Assembly (NCBI RefSeq): GCF_009797935.1
Contig: NZ_VOLC01000001.1
Span: 496,001-560,000 of the forward strand
Origin: Lunatibacter salilacus
GTDB lineage: Bacteria > Bacteroidota > Bacteroidia > Cytophagales > Cyclobacteriaceae
Length of the DNA: 64,000 nt
Reading direction: 5' to 3'
Shown: piece by piece, positions 36,336-46,305 of the stretch
Position numbering within the stretch: the stretch's first letter is position 1
Layout of the letters: each line of letters begins with the position of its first letter
The notes under the pieces: model-generated
What the model was told of the DNA's origin: nothing
Seen by the model: only the letters and a program-made list of their open reading frames with translations
The model's database searches: none
Program-made: the position numbers and the translations under genes

Positions 36336-36342
36336 ACTAAAA

Positions 36343-38655
36343 ATGGCCAAGAAAAAAAACACTAGCTCCTCCGTTGATTTTAACAAAATCATTCGATATC
36401 TCTGGGGAATTTTCATAGTAGGAACAGTTGGTTTCCTGCTTTTTATTTTAGCCGTAAGCTCAAATTTCTTGGGTTTATTTGGCGAAATGCCTGAATTCAA
36501 GTCACTGGAAAATCCGGAAAGTGAACTGGCTTCGGAGCTGTTCTCTAGCGACGGCTATCTGTTGGGTAAATATTATAGAGAAAACAGAAGCCCAGTAACT
36601 TACAGCGAGTTATCCAAAAACACAATCAACGCGCTAATCGCCACTGAAGATATCCGTTTTGAGAAACATTCCGGGATTGATGCTAGAGGACTTTCTCGCG
36701 TTTTGATCAAAACCATCCTCTTGCGACAAAAAAGCGCAGGTGGAGGTAGCACCCTAAGCCAGCAGACAGCCAAGAACTTGTTTAAAACCCGAAGTCGGGA
36801 CACGCAGGGGCTCCTAAATAAAATCCCAGGATTGAACATGCTCATTATTAAGACTAAGGAATGGATCGTAGCCACACAACTGGAAAAATCCTATACCAAA
36901 GATGAGATTTTGACCATGTACTTGAACACCTCAGACTTTGGAAGTAATGCATACGGCATCAAGACTGCGGCGAAGACCTTTTTCAACAAAGAACCAAATG
37001 ACTTGAATATTCAGGAATCGGCGACTTTGGTTGGACTTTTCAAAGCACCATCCTACTACAGCCCCGTTTTTAACCCCGAAAATTCAACTAGAAGAAGAAA
37101 TACTGTATTGGATCAAATGAGAAAGTATGAATTTATCACAACCATACAGTATGACTCAATTTCAAAATTGCCCATAGAATTAATTTATAACGTGGAGAAT
37201 CACAACCGTGGTTTGGCTACCTATTTTAGGGAAGTTGTAAAGGCGGATTTGCTGAAATGGACCCGTGAAAACCTCAAGCCAGACGGATCTACCTATGACT
37301 TATTTGGGGATGGTTTGAGGATTTATGCTACCGTAGACAGTAGGGTTCAGCGGTATGCTGAAGACGCCATACAAGATCATATGGCAGATTTGCAAAAGAA
37401 ATTTGATACAGAGGTTGGTAATAGGGAACCGTGGATAGACAACCGCGGAAGAGCCATACCCAATTTCATAGAAAATGCGGTGTTACGTACAGATGCCTAC
37501 CGGAACCTAAAAAGGAGATACGAGTCTAATGAAGATTCAATTCAGTATAAGTTGAATGAAAAGAAAAAAATGCGTGTCTTCTCTTGGGAACAAGGGGAAA
37601 TAGATACCTTGATGAGTACGATGGATTCTATGAGGCATTATAAAAAATTCCTTCAGGCAGGGTTTGTCTCTATGGACCCACACACTGGGCACATCAAAGC
37701 GTGGGTTGGTGGAATAAATCACAAGCATTTCAAGTACGATCACGTAAAGCAAGGTAAAAGGCAGCCAGGTTCCACCTTTAAGCCATTTGTGTATGCCGCA
37801 GCCATAGAGAATGGCTATGGTCCTTGCTACATGGTCATTGACCAACCGGTTGAAGTTAATATTCCTAACCAACCTACCTGGAGACCAACTAATGCGAATA
37901 ATAAGTTCACATACGAACGGATGACTATACGGAAGGCTATGGCCCAGTCTGTCAATTCCGTGACCGCCTATATGATGAAAAAACTCAGCCCGAGGGTTGT
38001 GGTGGAAACGGCCCATAGACTGGGGATTACGAGTGATTTAGATGAGGTTCCGGCACTTGCCTTGGGCACAAGTGATGTATCAATTATTGAAATGGTTGGT
38101 GCATTTAGCACGTTTGCCAACAAAGGGGAGCATATTACTCCGATCTATATAGACCGGATTGAGGATAAAAACGGAAATGTTTTACACCAGTTTATCCCAA
38201 AAAAGAAGCCAGCGATGAGTGAAGAACACGCCTACTTGATGCTGTATATGCTCCGAGGTGGAACAGAAGAGGAAGGTGGCACCAGCCAGGGCGTTCCCTG
38301 GGCACTGAGAGATCAAGGAAATGAAATCGGAGGAAAAACTGGAACCACCCAAAATGCTTCCGATGGTTGGTATATGGGTGTCACCAAAGATTTGGTCAGT
38401 GGAGTATGGGTAGGTGGAGATGATCGCGCTATCCACTTCCGAAGCTGGATTAGTGGGCAGGGATCCCGCACAGCACGGCCTATCTGGACCAACTTTATGG
38501 CCAAGGTGTATGAGGATGCATCACTGGGAATTACAAAAGGGCCGTTCCCAAGACCTGAAAGACCTCTGAGCGTTGAAATTGACTGTTCTATGTATGATTT
38601 CGACCGAAACCAGTTTGACGAGTTTGAATACGACACGAATACGACAGACTTCTAG
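36343..38655 (+). CDS. Class A penicillin-binding protein (PBP1A type)
   Basis: This bifunctional peptidoglycan synthase (770 aa) has an N-terminal membrane anchor (about 18-40). The GT51 glycosyltransferase domain has catalytic Glu102 in TEDIRFEKHSG and the GGGSTLSQQTAKNL motif. The transpeptidase domain has the nucleophile motif STFK (Ser477-Lys480), SVN (536-538) and KTGT (665-668), so both activities look intact. The ATG at 36301 is in frame but overlaps porW by 35 bases; MAKKKNT at 36343, 7 bases after porW, is the more typical start. It is in an operon with porW. Confidence 0.95.
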   Translation: MAKKKNTSSSVDFNKIIRYLWGIFIVGTVGFLLFILAVSSNFLGLFGEMPEFKSLENPESELASELFSSDGYLLGKYYRENRSPVTYSELSKNTINALIATEDIRFEKHSGIDARGLSRVLIKTILLRQKSAGGGSTLSQQTAKNLFKTRSRDTQGLLNKIPGLNMLIIKTKEWIVATQLEKSYTKDEILTMYLNTSDFGSNAYGIKTAAKTFFNKEPNDLNIQESATLVGLFKAPSYYSPVFNPENSTRRRNTVLDQMRKYEFITTIQYDSISKLPIELIYNVENHNRGLATYFREVVKADLLKWTRENLKPDGSTYDLFGDGLRIYATVDSRVQRYAEDAIQDHMADLQKKFDTEVGNREPWIDNRGRAIPNFIENAVLRTDAYRNLKRRYESNEDSIQYKLNEKKKMRVFSWEQGEIDTLMSTMDSMRHYKKFLQAGFVSMDPHTGHIKAWVGGINHKHFKYDHVKQGKRQPGSTFKPFVYAAAIENGYGPCYMVIDQPVEVNIPNQPTWRPTNANNKFTYERMTIRKAMAQSVNSVTAYMMKKLSPRVVVETAHRLGITSDLDEVPALALGTSDVSIIEMVGAFSTFANKGEHITPIYIDRIEDKNGNVLHQFIPKKKPAMSEEHAYLMLYMLRGGTEEEGGTSQGVPWALRDQGNEIGGKTGTTQNASDGWYMGVTKDLVSGVWVGGDDRAIHFRSWISGQGSRTARPIWTNFMAKVYEDASLGITKGPFPRPERPLSVEIDCSMYDFDRNQFDEFEYDTNTTDF

Positions 38656-38691
38656 CGTCAATAGCTTGTAAGATCACAATTGCCCCGAGCT

Positions 38692-40524
38692 ATGCCAATG
38701 GAACACAATCCAAACCTAGATTCTCCATCCTACAGTACAACAGAATATCATCTTCTACCTGATCAGCCAGGTGTTTATCGATATTATAATTCTGATGGAG
38801 AGTTAATCTATGTTGGAAAAGCCAAAAGCCTAAAAAAGCGGGTAGCCAGCTATTTCGGGAACAGTATTGGCATTAACCGAAAGACCAGGCGCATGGTGAA
38901 GGAGATTAAAAAAATCGAATTCACCATGGTTAACTCGGAATTTGATGCACTTTTGCTTGAAAACAACCTGATCAAAAAATCACAACCCAAATACAACATC
39001 CTTCTCAAGGATGACAAAACCTACCCATACTTGTTATTGACTAAAGAATCCTTTCCAAGGATATTTGCTACTCGAAGGGTTATCCCGTCAAGAGGGACAT
39101 ATTTCGGACCATTTGCGAGCGTCAAAGGCATGAACAATGTGCTGGAACTGATCCGATCCTTATTCACCATTAGAACGTGCAAGCTGGACCTCTCTCCCTA
39201 CAAACTGCGTGAAAAAAAATATAAGGTTTGTCTTGAATATCATATAGGCAACTGTTTAGGACCCTGCGAGGAATTTCAGTCTGAAAAAGATTACCTAAAC
39301 GAAATCGAGCAAGCGAAGCATATCTTAAAAGGAAACTTGGGAGTCGCCAAAAACCACTTTAAGGAAGCAATGCAGGAAGCAGCTGAAAGGCTGGCTTTCG
39401 AATCTGCACAACGGTACAAGGAAAAATTGGATTTGCTAGAAAAATACCAGGCAAAGTCACTCGTCATCAGTCCATCTGTCAACAGCTTGGATGCTTTTTC
39501 CATTGTCAGTGACGAAAAATTCGCCTTTGTAAATTACTTACGTATCAAAAACGGAGCACTTATCCTGTCCAAGACAGTTGAGCTGAAAAAAAGGTTGGAT
39601 GAAGAGCCTTCGGAATTGTTGCTAACGGCCATTATCAGACTTAGGGATCAATTTCAAAGTGATGCCAAGGAAATCATCGCCAACATACCCTTTGAAGATG
39701 AAATAGAAGGTTTTCAAATTACTCAGCCAAAAATCGGCGATAAGAAAAAACTGATCGAGCTTTCATTGAAAAATGCCCTGTATTATAAAAAAGAGAAGGC
39801 CTTACTAGCCGGAGAAAATGAAGACAAAAAGAACAGGGTACTCCGCCAACTGAAAAATGATCTTTCTTTATCAGAGCTTCCAGACCACATCGAATGCTTT
39901 GACAATTCCAATATTCAGGGAACAAGTCCAGTAGCCAGTATGGTTTGCTTTCTGAATGGAAAACCAGCTAACAAAGAATACCGCCACTATCATATCAAGA
40001 CTGTAGAAGGACCTAATGATTTTGCCAGCATGACAGAGATAGTTGGCAGAAGGTATAAGCGATTGTTGGATGAAGAAAAGCCGCTTCCAAAGCTGATTGT
40101 TATCGATGGTGGGAAGGGTCAATTGTCCGCATCTGTCGAAGCACTACGTGCACTGGGGATTTATGGGAAAATTCCAATTATAGGCATTGCAAAGCGGTTA
40201 GAAGAAATCTATTTCCCCGAAGACAGTTTCCCGATTTACATTGACAAGAAGTCTGAGTCACTCCGACTGCTGCAACGGATACGGGATGAGGCACACAGAT
40301 TTGCAATAACCTTTCACCGGGACGTCCGCAGCAAAAAGGCTTTTGGGACCCAGCTTACGGATATAGAGGGTATTGGACCCGGAACTGCGGAGAAGCTACT
40401 TTCCCATTTCAAATCCGTGAGAAAGATTAGAGAAGCGGAAAAAGAGGCACTGGAGTCGCTTATTGGGAAGGATAAAACAGAGAAGTTATTAATACACTTA
40501 CAAAACTGGGAAACCGCTGAATAA
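38692..40524 (+). CDS. uvrC: Excinuclease ABC subunit C
   Basis: This nucleotide-excision-repair nuclease makes both cuts around a UvrB-bound lesion. Visible parts in order are the GIY-YIG domain (PGVYRYY ... IYVGKAKSLKKRV), the cysteine pair region (CLEYHIGNCLGPC), a UVR motif, the C-terminal RNase H-like nuclease with HIECFDNSN and IVIDGGKGQL, and a tandem HhH DNA-binding end (DIEGIGPGTAEKLL). Length of about 610 aa is normal. Starts at 38692 and 38698 are both possible; the upstream TTG at 38680 is less likely. It sits 36 bases after the PBP1A gene and ends at a bidirectional terminator. Confidence 0.97.
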   Translation: MPMEHNPNLDSPSYSTTEYHLLPDQPGVYRYYNSDGELIYVGKAKSLKKRVASYFGNSIGINRKTRRMVKEIKKIEFTMVNSEFDALLLENNLIKKSQPKYNILLKDDKTYPYLLLTKESFPRIFATRRVIPSRGTYFGPFASVKGMNNVLELIRSLFTIRTCKLDLSPYKLREKKYKVCLEYHIGNCLGPCEEFQSEKDYLNEIEQAKHILKGNLGVAKNHFKEAMQEAAERLAFESAQRYKEKLDLLEKYQAKSLVISPSVNSLDAFSIVSDEKFAFVNYLRIKNGALILSKTVELKKRLDEEPSELLLTAIIRLRDQFQSDAKEIIANIPFEDEIEGFQITQPKIGDKKKLIELSLKNALYYKKEKALLAGENEDKKNRVLRQLKNDLSLSELPDHIECFDNSNIQGTSPVASMVCFLNGKPANKEYRHYHIKTVEGPNDFASMTEIVGRRYKRLLDEEKPLPKLIVIDGGKGQLSASVEALRALGIYGKIPIIGIAKRLEEIYFPEDSFPIYIDKKSESLRLLQRIRDEAHRFAITFHRDVRSKKAFGTQLTDIEGIGPGTAEKLLSHFKSVRKIREAEKEALESLIGKDKTEKLLIHLQNWETAE

Positions 40525-40526
40525 AA

Positions 40527-40555
40527 AAAGCGGGCTAAAACCCGCTTTTAATTTT
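40527..40555 (+). terminator. Bidirectional intrinsic terminator between uvrC and gldN
   Basis: AAAGCGGG (40527-40534) pairs with CCCGCTTT (40541-40548) around a 6-base loop. A T-rich run follows on + and, from the A run at 40522-40529, also on -. It therefore serves both uvrC and the gldKLMN operon, which converge here. Confidence 0.9.
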
Positions 40556-41365
40556 TTACCATTCCCAAAGATCATTTTCCCATTCGAGCAACCCATACTC
40601 AAATTCAAGTGACTTCAAATAGGCTTGCATTCGTGCGTTCGGTTGGCTATTATCCACCATATCCGCAATTAAGGCGTTATCCGCATTGGTGTATTTTCTT
40701 ACAACAGATTTGAACAGACGCATATCAAATGCTTGGTTGTAGGGAATACTTTTGGATGTGTTTTGGAAGTTTAGCCATTTAGCTTCAGGATCATTTTTAA
40801 AGTGATTATAGAAATCCTTGTATCTGAAAAACCCTATCGTCCTCTCGCCTGCGTTACTGTTAGTTTCAGAAGGCATAACCAATTGCAGGTATTTGATGTC
40901 AAACTTTATTTCGGATCTATTTTTGTCAAAAAGAAAATCTTCCTTAAAATCCACAAAATAAAGATCCCTTACAAAAATACTGTCACCAAGCTCATTAATC
41001 CAAAAGTTAGTCTCGAAATCGGTAATACCTAACTCTTGCGTAAAATCCTCATCCGCATAGGGCTTTAACATACCAGACTGTACTGCTCCTAAGATATTCC
41101 GGACAATTCCTCCGAGCTTAAGCCCGCCAGTACCATAGAATGGGAGATTATATTTTTCCCGTAGGTCTATCCTTCGCCAAACGCCAATTTGATACATCTT
41201 GTCGTCTTCCCGGATAGGCAATACTGAAAAGGTGGTATCCATAACGGACCTTGGGTTATCCCCTCCATCAAATTGGGAGGTAGGCTGCTGAGCCAGGACA
41301 TCAAGGTTAATAATAAAGATAAGCAGGATGGATGTAATCAGAGAATATTTACCCGTTGCTTTCAT
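40556..41365 (-). CDS. gldN: Type IX secretion/gliding ring protein GldN
   Basis: GldN (PorN) is a periplasmic partner of GldK in the type IX secretion ring and interacts with GldM. This protein (269 aa) has a signal peptide (KYSLITSILLIFIINLDVLAQ). The family core IREDDKMYQIGVWRRIDLREKYNLPF begins near residue 49. Further typical segments are GGLKLGGIVRNIL and IGFFRYKDFYNHF. The open frame runs to 41407, but MKATGKY at 41365 gives a proper signal peptide. It is the last gene of gldKLMN and ends at the bidirectional terminator. Confidence 0.93.
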   Translation of the reverse strand: MKATGKYSLITSILLIFIINLDVLAQQPTSQFDGGDNPRSVMDTTFSVLPIREDDKMYQIGVWRRIDLREKYNLPFYGTGGLKLGGIVRNILGAVQSGMLKPYADEDFTQELGITDFETNFWINELGDSIFVRDLYFVDFKEDFLFDKNRSEIKFDIKYLQLVMPSETNSNAGERTIGFFRYKDFYNHFKNDPEAKWLNFQNTSKSIPYNQAFDMRLFKSVVRKYTNADNALIADMVDNSQPNARMQAYLKSLEFEYGLLEWENDLWEW

Positions 41366-41507
41366 ATGATTATAATTGTTTTTCAGTTGCCATATGGAAT
41401 CTCGCATGTAGGATAATCTGCTCCATTTATGACGGTTTCAGTCCTGCTCGATTTCATAATTTCATTTTTTTAATAGCTTACTACTGAGTAACGTCGAAAC
41501 CAGCGTA

Positions 41508-43109
41508 TTAGCGTATGGCCATACTATAAACCTCATTAAAAGGACTAGCAATTTTATTTCCTTGGAAGTTTGTACGCGTTACCTCGTTTATAATAATTAT
41601 CAGTCTATCTCCAGCTTGGGCTTCCGCCAACAAACTTGTGGTTGAAACATTCCTGCCGGAAATCCTCACTGATGCCCTCGGAACATCATTTCTCACGAGT
41701 CGTACCTCACCAGAAGTAACTTCAAAATTAGAATCCCTGGACATAGTCTGTGCAAACGTAGGCTCTGGCACAGCTCTAATCTGTAAAGATCGTGGACCTG
41801 GAAAAGGGAAGGGATTTTGAAAGTCTATAGGTGTATCCCCGTTAAATGCTCTGATGGTGGGGGCTGGCACCGGTCTGATATCATAATCAACAGATCCAAT
41901 TCGATTGCCTCCACTAGACACACCAATAACCACTTTGCCGCTTCTACCGGGGATAATGGTAACATCCCCTGCTCGCTGACCTTTAATAGCCTGTCCACCC
42001 GTAACGGAAAACTCAGGAGCATAAGAGTTTCCCAACGCAGGTACGTCAATATTCAAGTCGTTGGCGCATTCAGCGTAAAGCTGGCTAACCACTACTGATG
42101 AAACTTTAATTAGTGGCTGAGCGACAAAATATTCGTAATCCACCGAAATTAAACTGTCTACACCACCAATAGGTACAATTATCTCCCCTTTCAGCGTTCG
42201 TCGGGCCAATCCCCTATCGTCATAACTGGAAGCTGGAGCAACAGGAAACTCTATCTTGCCAAAACCATCCACCACTGGAACTGTACGCCCGTCCGCAGAC
42301 ATCCTAAGTTCGGCACCGGAGGAAGCGGAAGCGATAAATAGATCAGCTTCAAATTTGGTTCCGGCTGCCACAACGTTTGAATTAGCAGCAACCCGTGCCA
42401 TCAGTCTATCGGCTTCAAATATAAAGGAACCCAACGAGTTGGTGATTGCAGTAAGCGCTTCACTTTCGATGTTCAAAACCTCATTTTGATGCTGACTGAG
42501 GATTGCCAACACTGCTCCAACCGGAGATTTTACATAGTTTAAATTTACGTAATCCTTGTAATTGACTTCCCTGTCATTTTTAAACAAATCGATTTCACTT
42601 GCATCCTTAGCAATATCTCCAAAAGAGGAATTTATACCCAAACTGGATAGTATGCCGTTTATTTCCGCAGGATATACATTCAACTTTTCTTGCATTTCAT
42701 ATCCAACCCGGTTATTGTTGAACAAGTTACCTGGGATTTCAACGTTTTTAAGGGCCGCCGTTCTAAAATTTCCTTCGTCGTTTTTCAAATTAGCCTGCTG
42801 AATTAGGCTTTGTTTGATGTCTTCTAAGTAACTATAGATTTCTCTACTTTTTGTCCTAATCTGTTGGGCTGCGGCCACTTTAGGAAGGTCTTTCTCATTG
42901 TTTCCCTGTTGTTCAACAGTAGAAGCTATAATATCTAAGGAAAACTCATTTTTCTGAATGTAATTGCTGGAAGTTCGCTCCAGACCATCATTCAACAAAA
43001 TGAATTTCTGCAATATTTGATTACTTATTTGTAAGGCCAAAAGAGCCGTGAGGACCAGGTACATCATACCGATCATCCGCTGTCTTGGTGTTTCTTTACC
43101 ACCCGCCAT
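41508..43109 (-). CDS. gldM: Type IX secretion/gliding motor protein GldM
   Basis: GldM spans the inner membrane with GldL to form the proton-driven rotary motor of type IX secretion and gliding, and its long periplasmic domains reach the GldK-GldN ring. The N-terminus MAGGKETPRQRMIGMMYLVLTALLALQ is a hallmark of the family, with a single transmembrane helix at about 13-35. The rest (533 aa in total) is a helical first domain followed by beta-rich D2-D4 domains. It starts 61 bases after gldL. Confidence 0.96.
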   Translation of the reverse strand: MAGGKETPRQRMIGMMYLVLTALLALQISNQILQKFILLNDGLERTSSNYIQKNEFSLDIIASTVEQQGNNEKDLPKVAAAQQIRTKSREIYSYLEDIKQSLIQQANLKNDEGNFRTAALKNVEIPGNLFNNNRVGYEMQEKLNVYPAEINGILSSLGINSSFGDIAKDASEIDLFKNDREVNYKDYVNLNYVKSPVGAVLAILSQHQNEVLNIESEALTAITNSLGSFIFEADRLMARVAANSNVVAAGTKFEADLFIASASSGAELRMSADGRTVPVVDGFGKIEFPVAPASSYDDRGLARRTLKGEIIVPIGGVDSLISVDYEYFVAQPLIKVSSVVVSQLYAECANDLNIDVPALGNSYAPEFSVTGGQAIKGQRAGDVTIIPGRSGKVVIGVSSGGNRIGSVDYDIRPVPAPTIRAFNGDTPIDFQNPFPFPGPRSLQIRAVPEPTFAQTMSRDSNFEVTSGEVRLVRNDVPRASVRISGRNVSTTSLLAEAQAGDRLIIIINEVTRTNFQGNKIASPFNEVYSMAIR

Positions 43110-43170
43110 AATCTATTTTAATTTTTTCAGGAACAAAATTTTGTAACACGAATTTGAAGCAAATACTGTA

Positions 43171-43986
43171 TTAAGATTTCATGGCAGTTAACATACCACC
43201 ATAAACTTTATTCAACGCGTTCACGTTTGAATTAAGCTTTGCCAATTCTGTTTTGAAAGACTGGGTTTCTTTGCCCGCCTCATTGAGGCCTTCCATAGCG
43301 GCCGCAATATTGGAGTAAAATTTATTAATTACTTTCACATGGCTTTCGGTTTCCTGTAGTTCCATTTCATAAATATTATTCAGTGCGCCCAGGCTTTTCG
43401 TCACATTGACTACCTGCTCCCTATATTGTCTGGCATCCTGCGTGGCAGAAGTCATTTCTGCCAGGGCTGTTGCAGTCTTCTCGTAGGAGGTGTTTATGGA
43501 CACAAGTGAAGTAGAAGCTTTCTTGAGGTTTTGCGTATATTCGTTAGTTGCCAAAGTAGCCTCTGATATATTGCCCATTTTCTGCGCAGAAGTGGCTAAA
43601 TTTTGGATTCCTTTTCCCAAACTTTCAATCAGATCCGGACCGATTTTAGCATTTTCAAGCAGACTGTCCAGTTTTTGGGCAGTCTGATCGGATTGTACTG
43701 GTGAAGCCTTTCTTGATATTGGAGTAGCACCCGCATTTTCTCCCTCTGCTAATTCCGGATACACTTTCGCCCAATCAATTTCTTCGTTTCTTGGCTCAAA
43801 AGCTGAGAGAAAAAATATTACTGCCTCAGTACTCAACCCTACACCTATCATAAGATTTGCAAAAGGCCAGTCGAGAATTTTAAACATTGCACCCAAAATT
43901 ACAACTGCTGCGCCGATGCCGTAAATCTTTGGCATAACGTCTGTATAGAACCTATAAGATAAGGATTTTTTGTTTGTTGCTGACAT
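43171..43986 (-). CDS. gldL: Type IX secretion/gliding motor protein GldL
   Basis: GldL is the cytoplasmic-membrane partner of GldM in the motor. It has two transmembrane helices (about 16-37 and 42-63; YGIGAAVVILGAMFKILDW, ANLMIGVGLSTEAVIFFLSAF). The second ends in the conserved Glu-containing segment important for proton-driven rotation in other species. The rest (to 271 aa) is a Q/A/S-rich cytoplasmic tail with predicted coiled coil, including LDSLLENAKIGPDLIESLGKG. Operon order gldK-L-M-N is intact. Confidence 0.95.
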   Translation of the reverse strand: MSATNKKSLSYRFYTDVMPKIYGIGAAVVILGAMFKILDWPFANLMIGVGLSTEAVIFFLSAFEPRNEEIDWAKVYPELAEGENAGATPISRKASPVQSDQTAQKLDSLLENAKIGPDLIESLGKGIQNLATSAQKMGNISEATLATNEYTQNLKKASTSLVSINTSYEKTATALAEMTSATQDARQYREQVVNVTKSLGALNNIYEMELQETESHVKVINKFYSNIAAAMEGLNEAGKETQSFKTELAKLNSNVNALNKVYGGMLTAMKS

Positions 43987-44041
43987 ACGTTTTTTAAAAA
44001 GAGGGGTGATTATAAGTTAAATTGTCTAATTAAGGAATCTG

Positions 44042-45124
44042 TTATCTTCTACTTCTTCGGTTGGACTTCACACTCATGGAGCCAGATCTACCAATATAGG
44101 TCATGGCTGTTCTGAATCCGATATGTGCTGTCTTCAAATCTTGATATTCATAATTTCTTGTACTTGTCTCCAAATAATGAGCCACATCTTTCCAAGATCC
44201 ACCACGCACGACCTTTCGGGGTTCGTTTTCATCAAAATAGGTTGGATTCATATCCCAAACCAACGCATTCGCCGCTGGATTATATGCATCTTCCACCCAT
44301 TCCGAAACATTTCCTGCCATATTGTATAATCCATATCCGTTAGGCGCAAATGCATCTACCGGCGCTGTGTACGCAAATCCATCATCAATATAATTACCTC
44401 TACCCGGTTTGAAATTGGCCATTAAGCAACCTCTTCGATTTTTAAGGTAAGGGCCACCCCATGGATATTTGGCAATATCTTTTCCGCCTTTGGCTGCGTA
44501 TTCCCATTCTGCTTCGAAAGGCAACCTAAATTTTGGCATGTCAAATTCCGACTGATCATTAGCATTCATGTGATAGGATTTCCATTCACAGAATTGCTTA
44601 GCTTGGTTCCAACTCACTCCAACGACAGGATAATCATCAAAAGCCGGATGATCAAAGTAATATTGCATCAAGGGATCTCCGTAATGATGCGTAAAACTAT
44701 TGGTCCATACCGTAGTGTCAGGAATTAATTCCTCGATATTAAACTGAGGAGGTTCAGCTTGTGTGGTTGGAGTGCCTAAGGCAAGTTCGCCCATGCGTAC
44801 AGATTCCAGAAATTGCCTATATTTATTGTTGGATACTTCATACTTGTCCATAAAGAACTCTGAAATGGTAACCTGCTTGTTCATGGAAGACATACTGAGA
44901 GAGATATCCTCATCCGCTTGGCCCATCCAAAAGGTTCCGGCTTTCACGGGTACCATTTGATGAGGCAGTGCTTGTTGCCAGCCGGATCTCTTAGGAACCC
45001 CTGTAACTTCACCCCTTCTATTCTGCTTTTCACTGGCAGCACCCTTGCTTCCAAAAAGCCCGCAACCCTGAAGTAGCGTCGCAACGATAAGCCCAATTGC
45101 GAGAGCAAAATAACGCGAGTTCAT
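44042..45124 (-). CDS. gldK: Type IX secretion/gliding ring lipoprotein GldK
   Basis: GldK (PorK) is an outer-membrane-associated lipoprotein with a formylglycine-generating-enzyme-like (SUMF1) fold that forms the secretion ring with GldN. From the ATG at 45124 the signal ends LLQGC (Cys21). The SUMF1 domain includes MVPVKAGTFWMGQADED, YPVVGVSWNQAKQFCEW, WEYAAKGG and NMAGNVSEWVEDAYNP, ending in RKVVRGGSWKD. The frame extends to 45172, but the longer version gives a poor signal peptide. GldJ has the same fold; position at the head of gldLMN favours GldK. Confidence 0.92.
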   Translation of the reverse strand: MNSRYFALAIGLIVATLLQGCGLFGSKGAASEKQNRRGEVTGVPKRSGWQQALPHQMVPVKAGTFWMGQADEDISLSMSSMNKQVTISEFFMDKYEVSNNKYRQFLESVRMGELALGTPTTQAEPPQFNIEELIPDTTVWTNSFTHHYGDPLMQYYFDHPAFDDYPVVGVSWNQAKQFCEWKSYHMNANDQSEFDMPKFRLPFEAEWEYAAKGGKDIAKYPWGGPYLKNRRGCLMANFKPGRGNYIDDGFAYTAPVDAFAPNGYGLYNMAGNVSEWVEDAYNPAANALVWDMNPTYFDENEPRKVVRGGSWKDVAHYLETSTRNYEYQDLKTAHIGFRTAMTYIGRSGSMSVKSNRRSRR

Positions 45125-45250
45125 TTTTCGTAACATAAATGACAATAAATTAACTACATTCAATTTCAACAATTTAACTCATCAAAGAAATCGAAATTTA
45201 GAAGAAAATAATAGAAAAACACAAATAATTTGGTTTTTTATACTTCGGTT

Positions 45251-46228
45251 TTAAAATCTAAATCTCGGTGTTCTCTGTATTACCCTTTCCAATTCTTTTC
45301 TGACTTGGGGGAGGTCGTAAGTTAACATAAATTCGTGAGTAGTAGGGGATTTTGCTTCAAGGCCTCCCACGACTAGGTCAAATGCGTAACCTAAACGTAA
45401 AGAATTATCCCTTAACAAACTGTATCCCAGCAAAACAGATGCTGATTCCTCCCCTCTATATGCTAATCCTAAACTTATTTTTTTGTTGTACGTGCCTATA
45501 ACGCTAACGTCATAAGAAAAATTATTCAAAGATACTGATTTTAATAATATACTTGGTTCAACACTGAACAATGCAAAAGTGTTTATTCTGTAGCCGACTA
45601 GTAAATAATGATGCCTTTCCAGTTGGTTTCCCAGCGCCCCATCTCCAAAATCAAATTCTGGCTCATTAAAATGCCTTGTACTTGCCCCTGCATAAAAATT
45701 GCTTCGGTCATACAAAAAACCTAAAGAAAAGCTATTGTTAATCTGATTTTCCCTACCTGCGCTCGGTAGGCTTGGATCTGGATTTACCGGGTTCAATTCA
45801 TCGTACTTTAATGTACTGGAAAAAAACCCTCCTGAAGCACCAAAACTAAGTTTCCCTCTACCCACTCTTAAATGATAGGCCAAAGATAGGTTAATTTCCT
45901 GGTTGTTTGAGATGCCAATGTCATCGTTGACGACAGTAAGGCCAAAACCAAGGTTCGTTTTCTCGAATCCTCCGGAAACGGTTACAAGCTGGGTGGTTGG
46001 CGCCCCGCCACCTCCTGTGCCAGTGGTATACGAAAGCCACTGACTTCTATGCAAGGCAGAGAAGGAATATCCTGCGTCCTTTCCGGAAAATGCAGGATTA
46101 TAAAAGAGGCCGTTGTACATATACTGCGTAAACTGAGCATCCTGCTGGGCAGTTAGGGGAATAGAAAATAAAACCAATAGGGGTAAACAGACGATGACAC
46201 TCCTATACAGGTAAATTCTTTTCATCAT
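45251..46228 (-). CDS. PorP/SprF-family outer-membrane protein
   Basis: This is a beta-barrel outer-membrane protein (325 aa) of the type IX secretion-associated PorP/SprF family, whose members anchor type B cargo proteins or feed the motor complex. A signal peptide ends IPLTAQQ, the family start DAQFTQYMYNGLFYNPAFSG follows, and the C-terminus ends RFRF with a terminal Phe. It lies directly upstream of gldK (79 bases to the open frame), the same arrangement as porP-porK in other species, so it may be the motor-associated PorP itself. Confidence 0.92.
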   Translation of the reverse strand: MMKRIYLYRSVIVCLPLLVLFSIPLTAQQDAQFTQYMYNGLFYNPAFSGKDAGYSFSALHRSQWLSYTTGTGGGGAPTTQLVTVSGGFEKTNLGFGLTVVNDDIGISNNQEINLSLAYHLRVGRGKLSFGASGGFFSSTLKYDELNPVNPDPSLPSAGRENQINNSFSLGFLYDRSNFYAGASTRHFNEPEFDFGDGALGNQLERHHYLLVGYRINTFALFSVEPSILLKSVSLNNFSYDVSVIGTYNKKISLGLAYRGEESASVLLGYSLLRDNSLRLGYAFDLVVGGLEAKSPTTHEFMLTYDLPQVRKELERVIQRTPRFRF

Positions 46229-46305
46229 GTGTAAATGACTTTTTGACTTTGAAAACCTATTCTACACATTTTAACTGAAATTACCTTAAAAAAGATTAAA
46301 AGTAT

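Noticed and set aside
37537-38016. A 159-codon minus-strand open frame inside the PBP1A gene.
   Set aside because: It is antisense to the transpeptidase domain, and its translation has no family pattern.
44042-45124. Calling the SUMF1-fold lipoprotein GldJ.
   Set aside because: GldJ has the same fold, but this gene heads gldL-gldM-gldN and follows a PorP-like gene, which is the GldK position.
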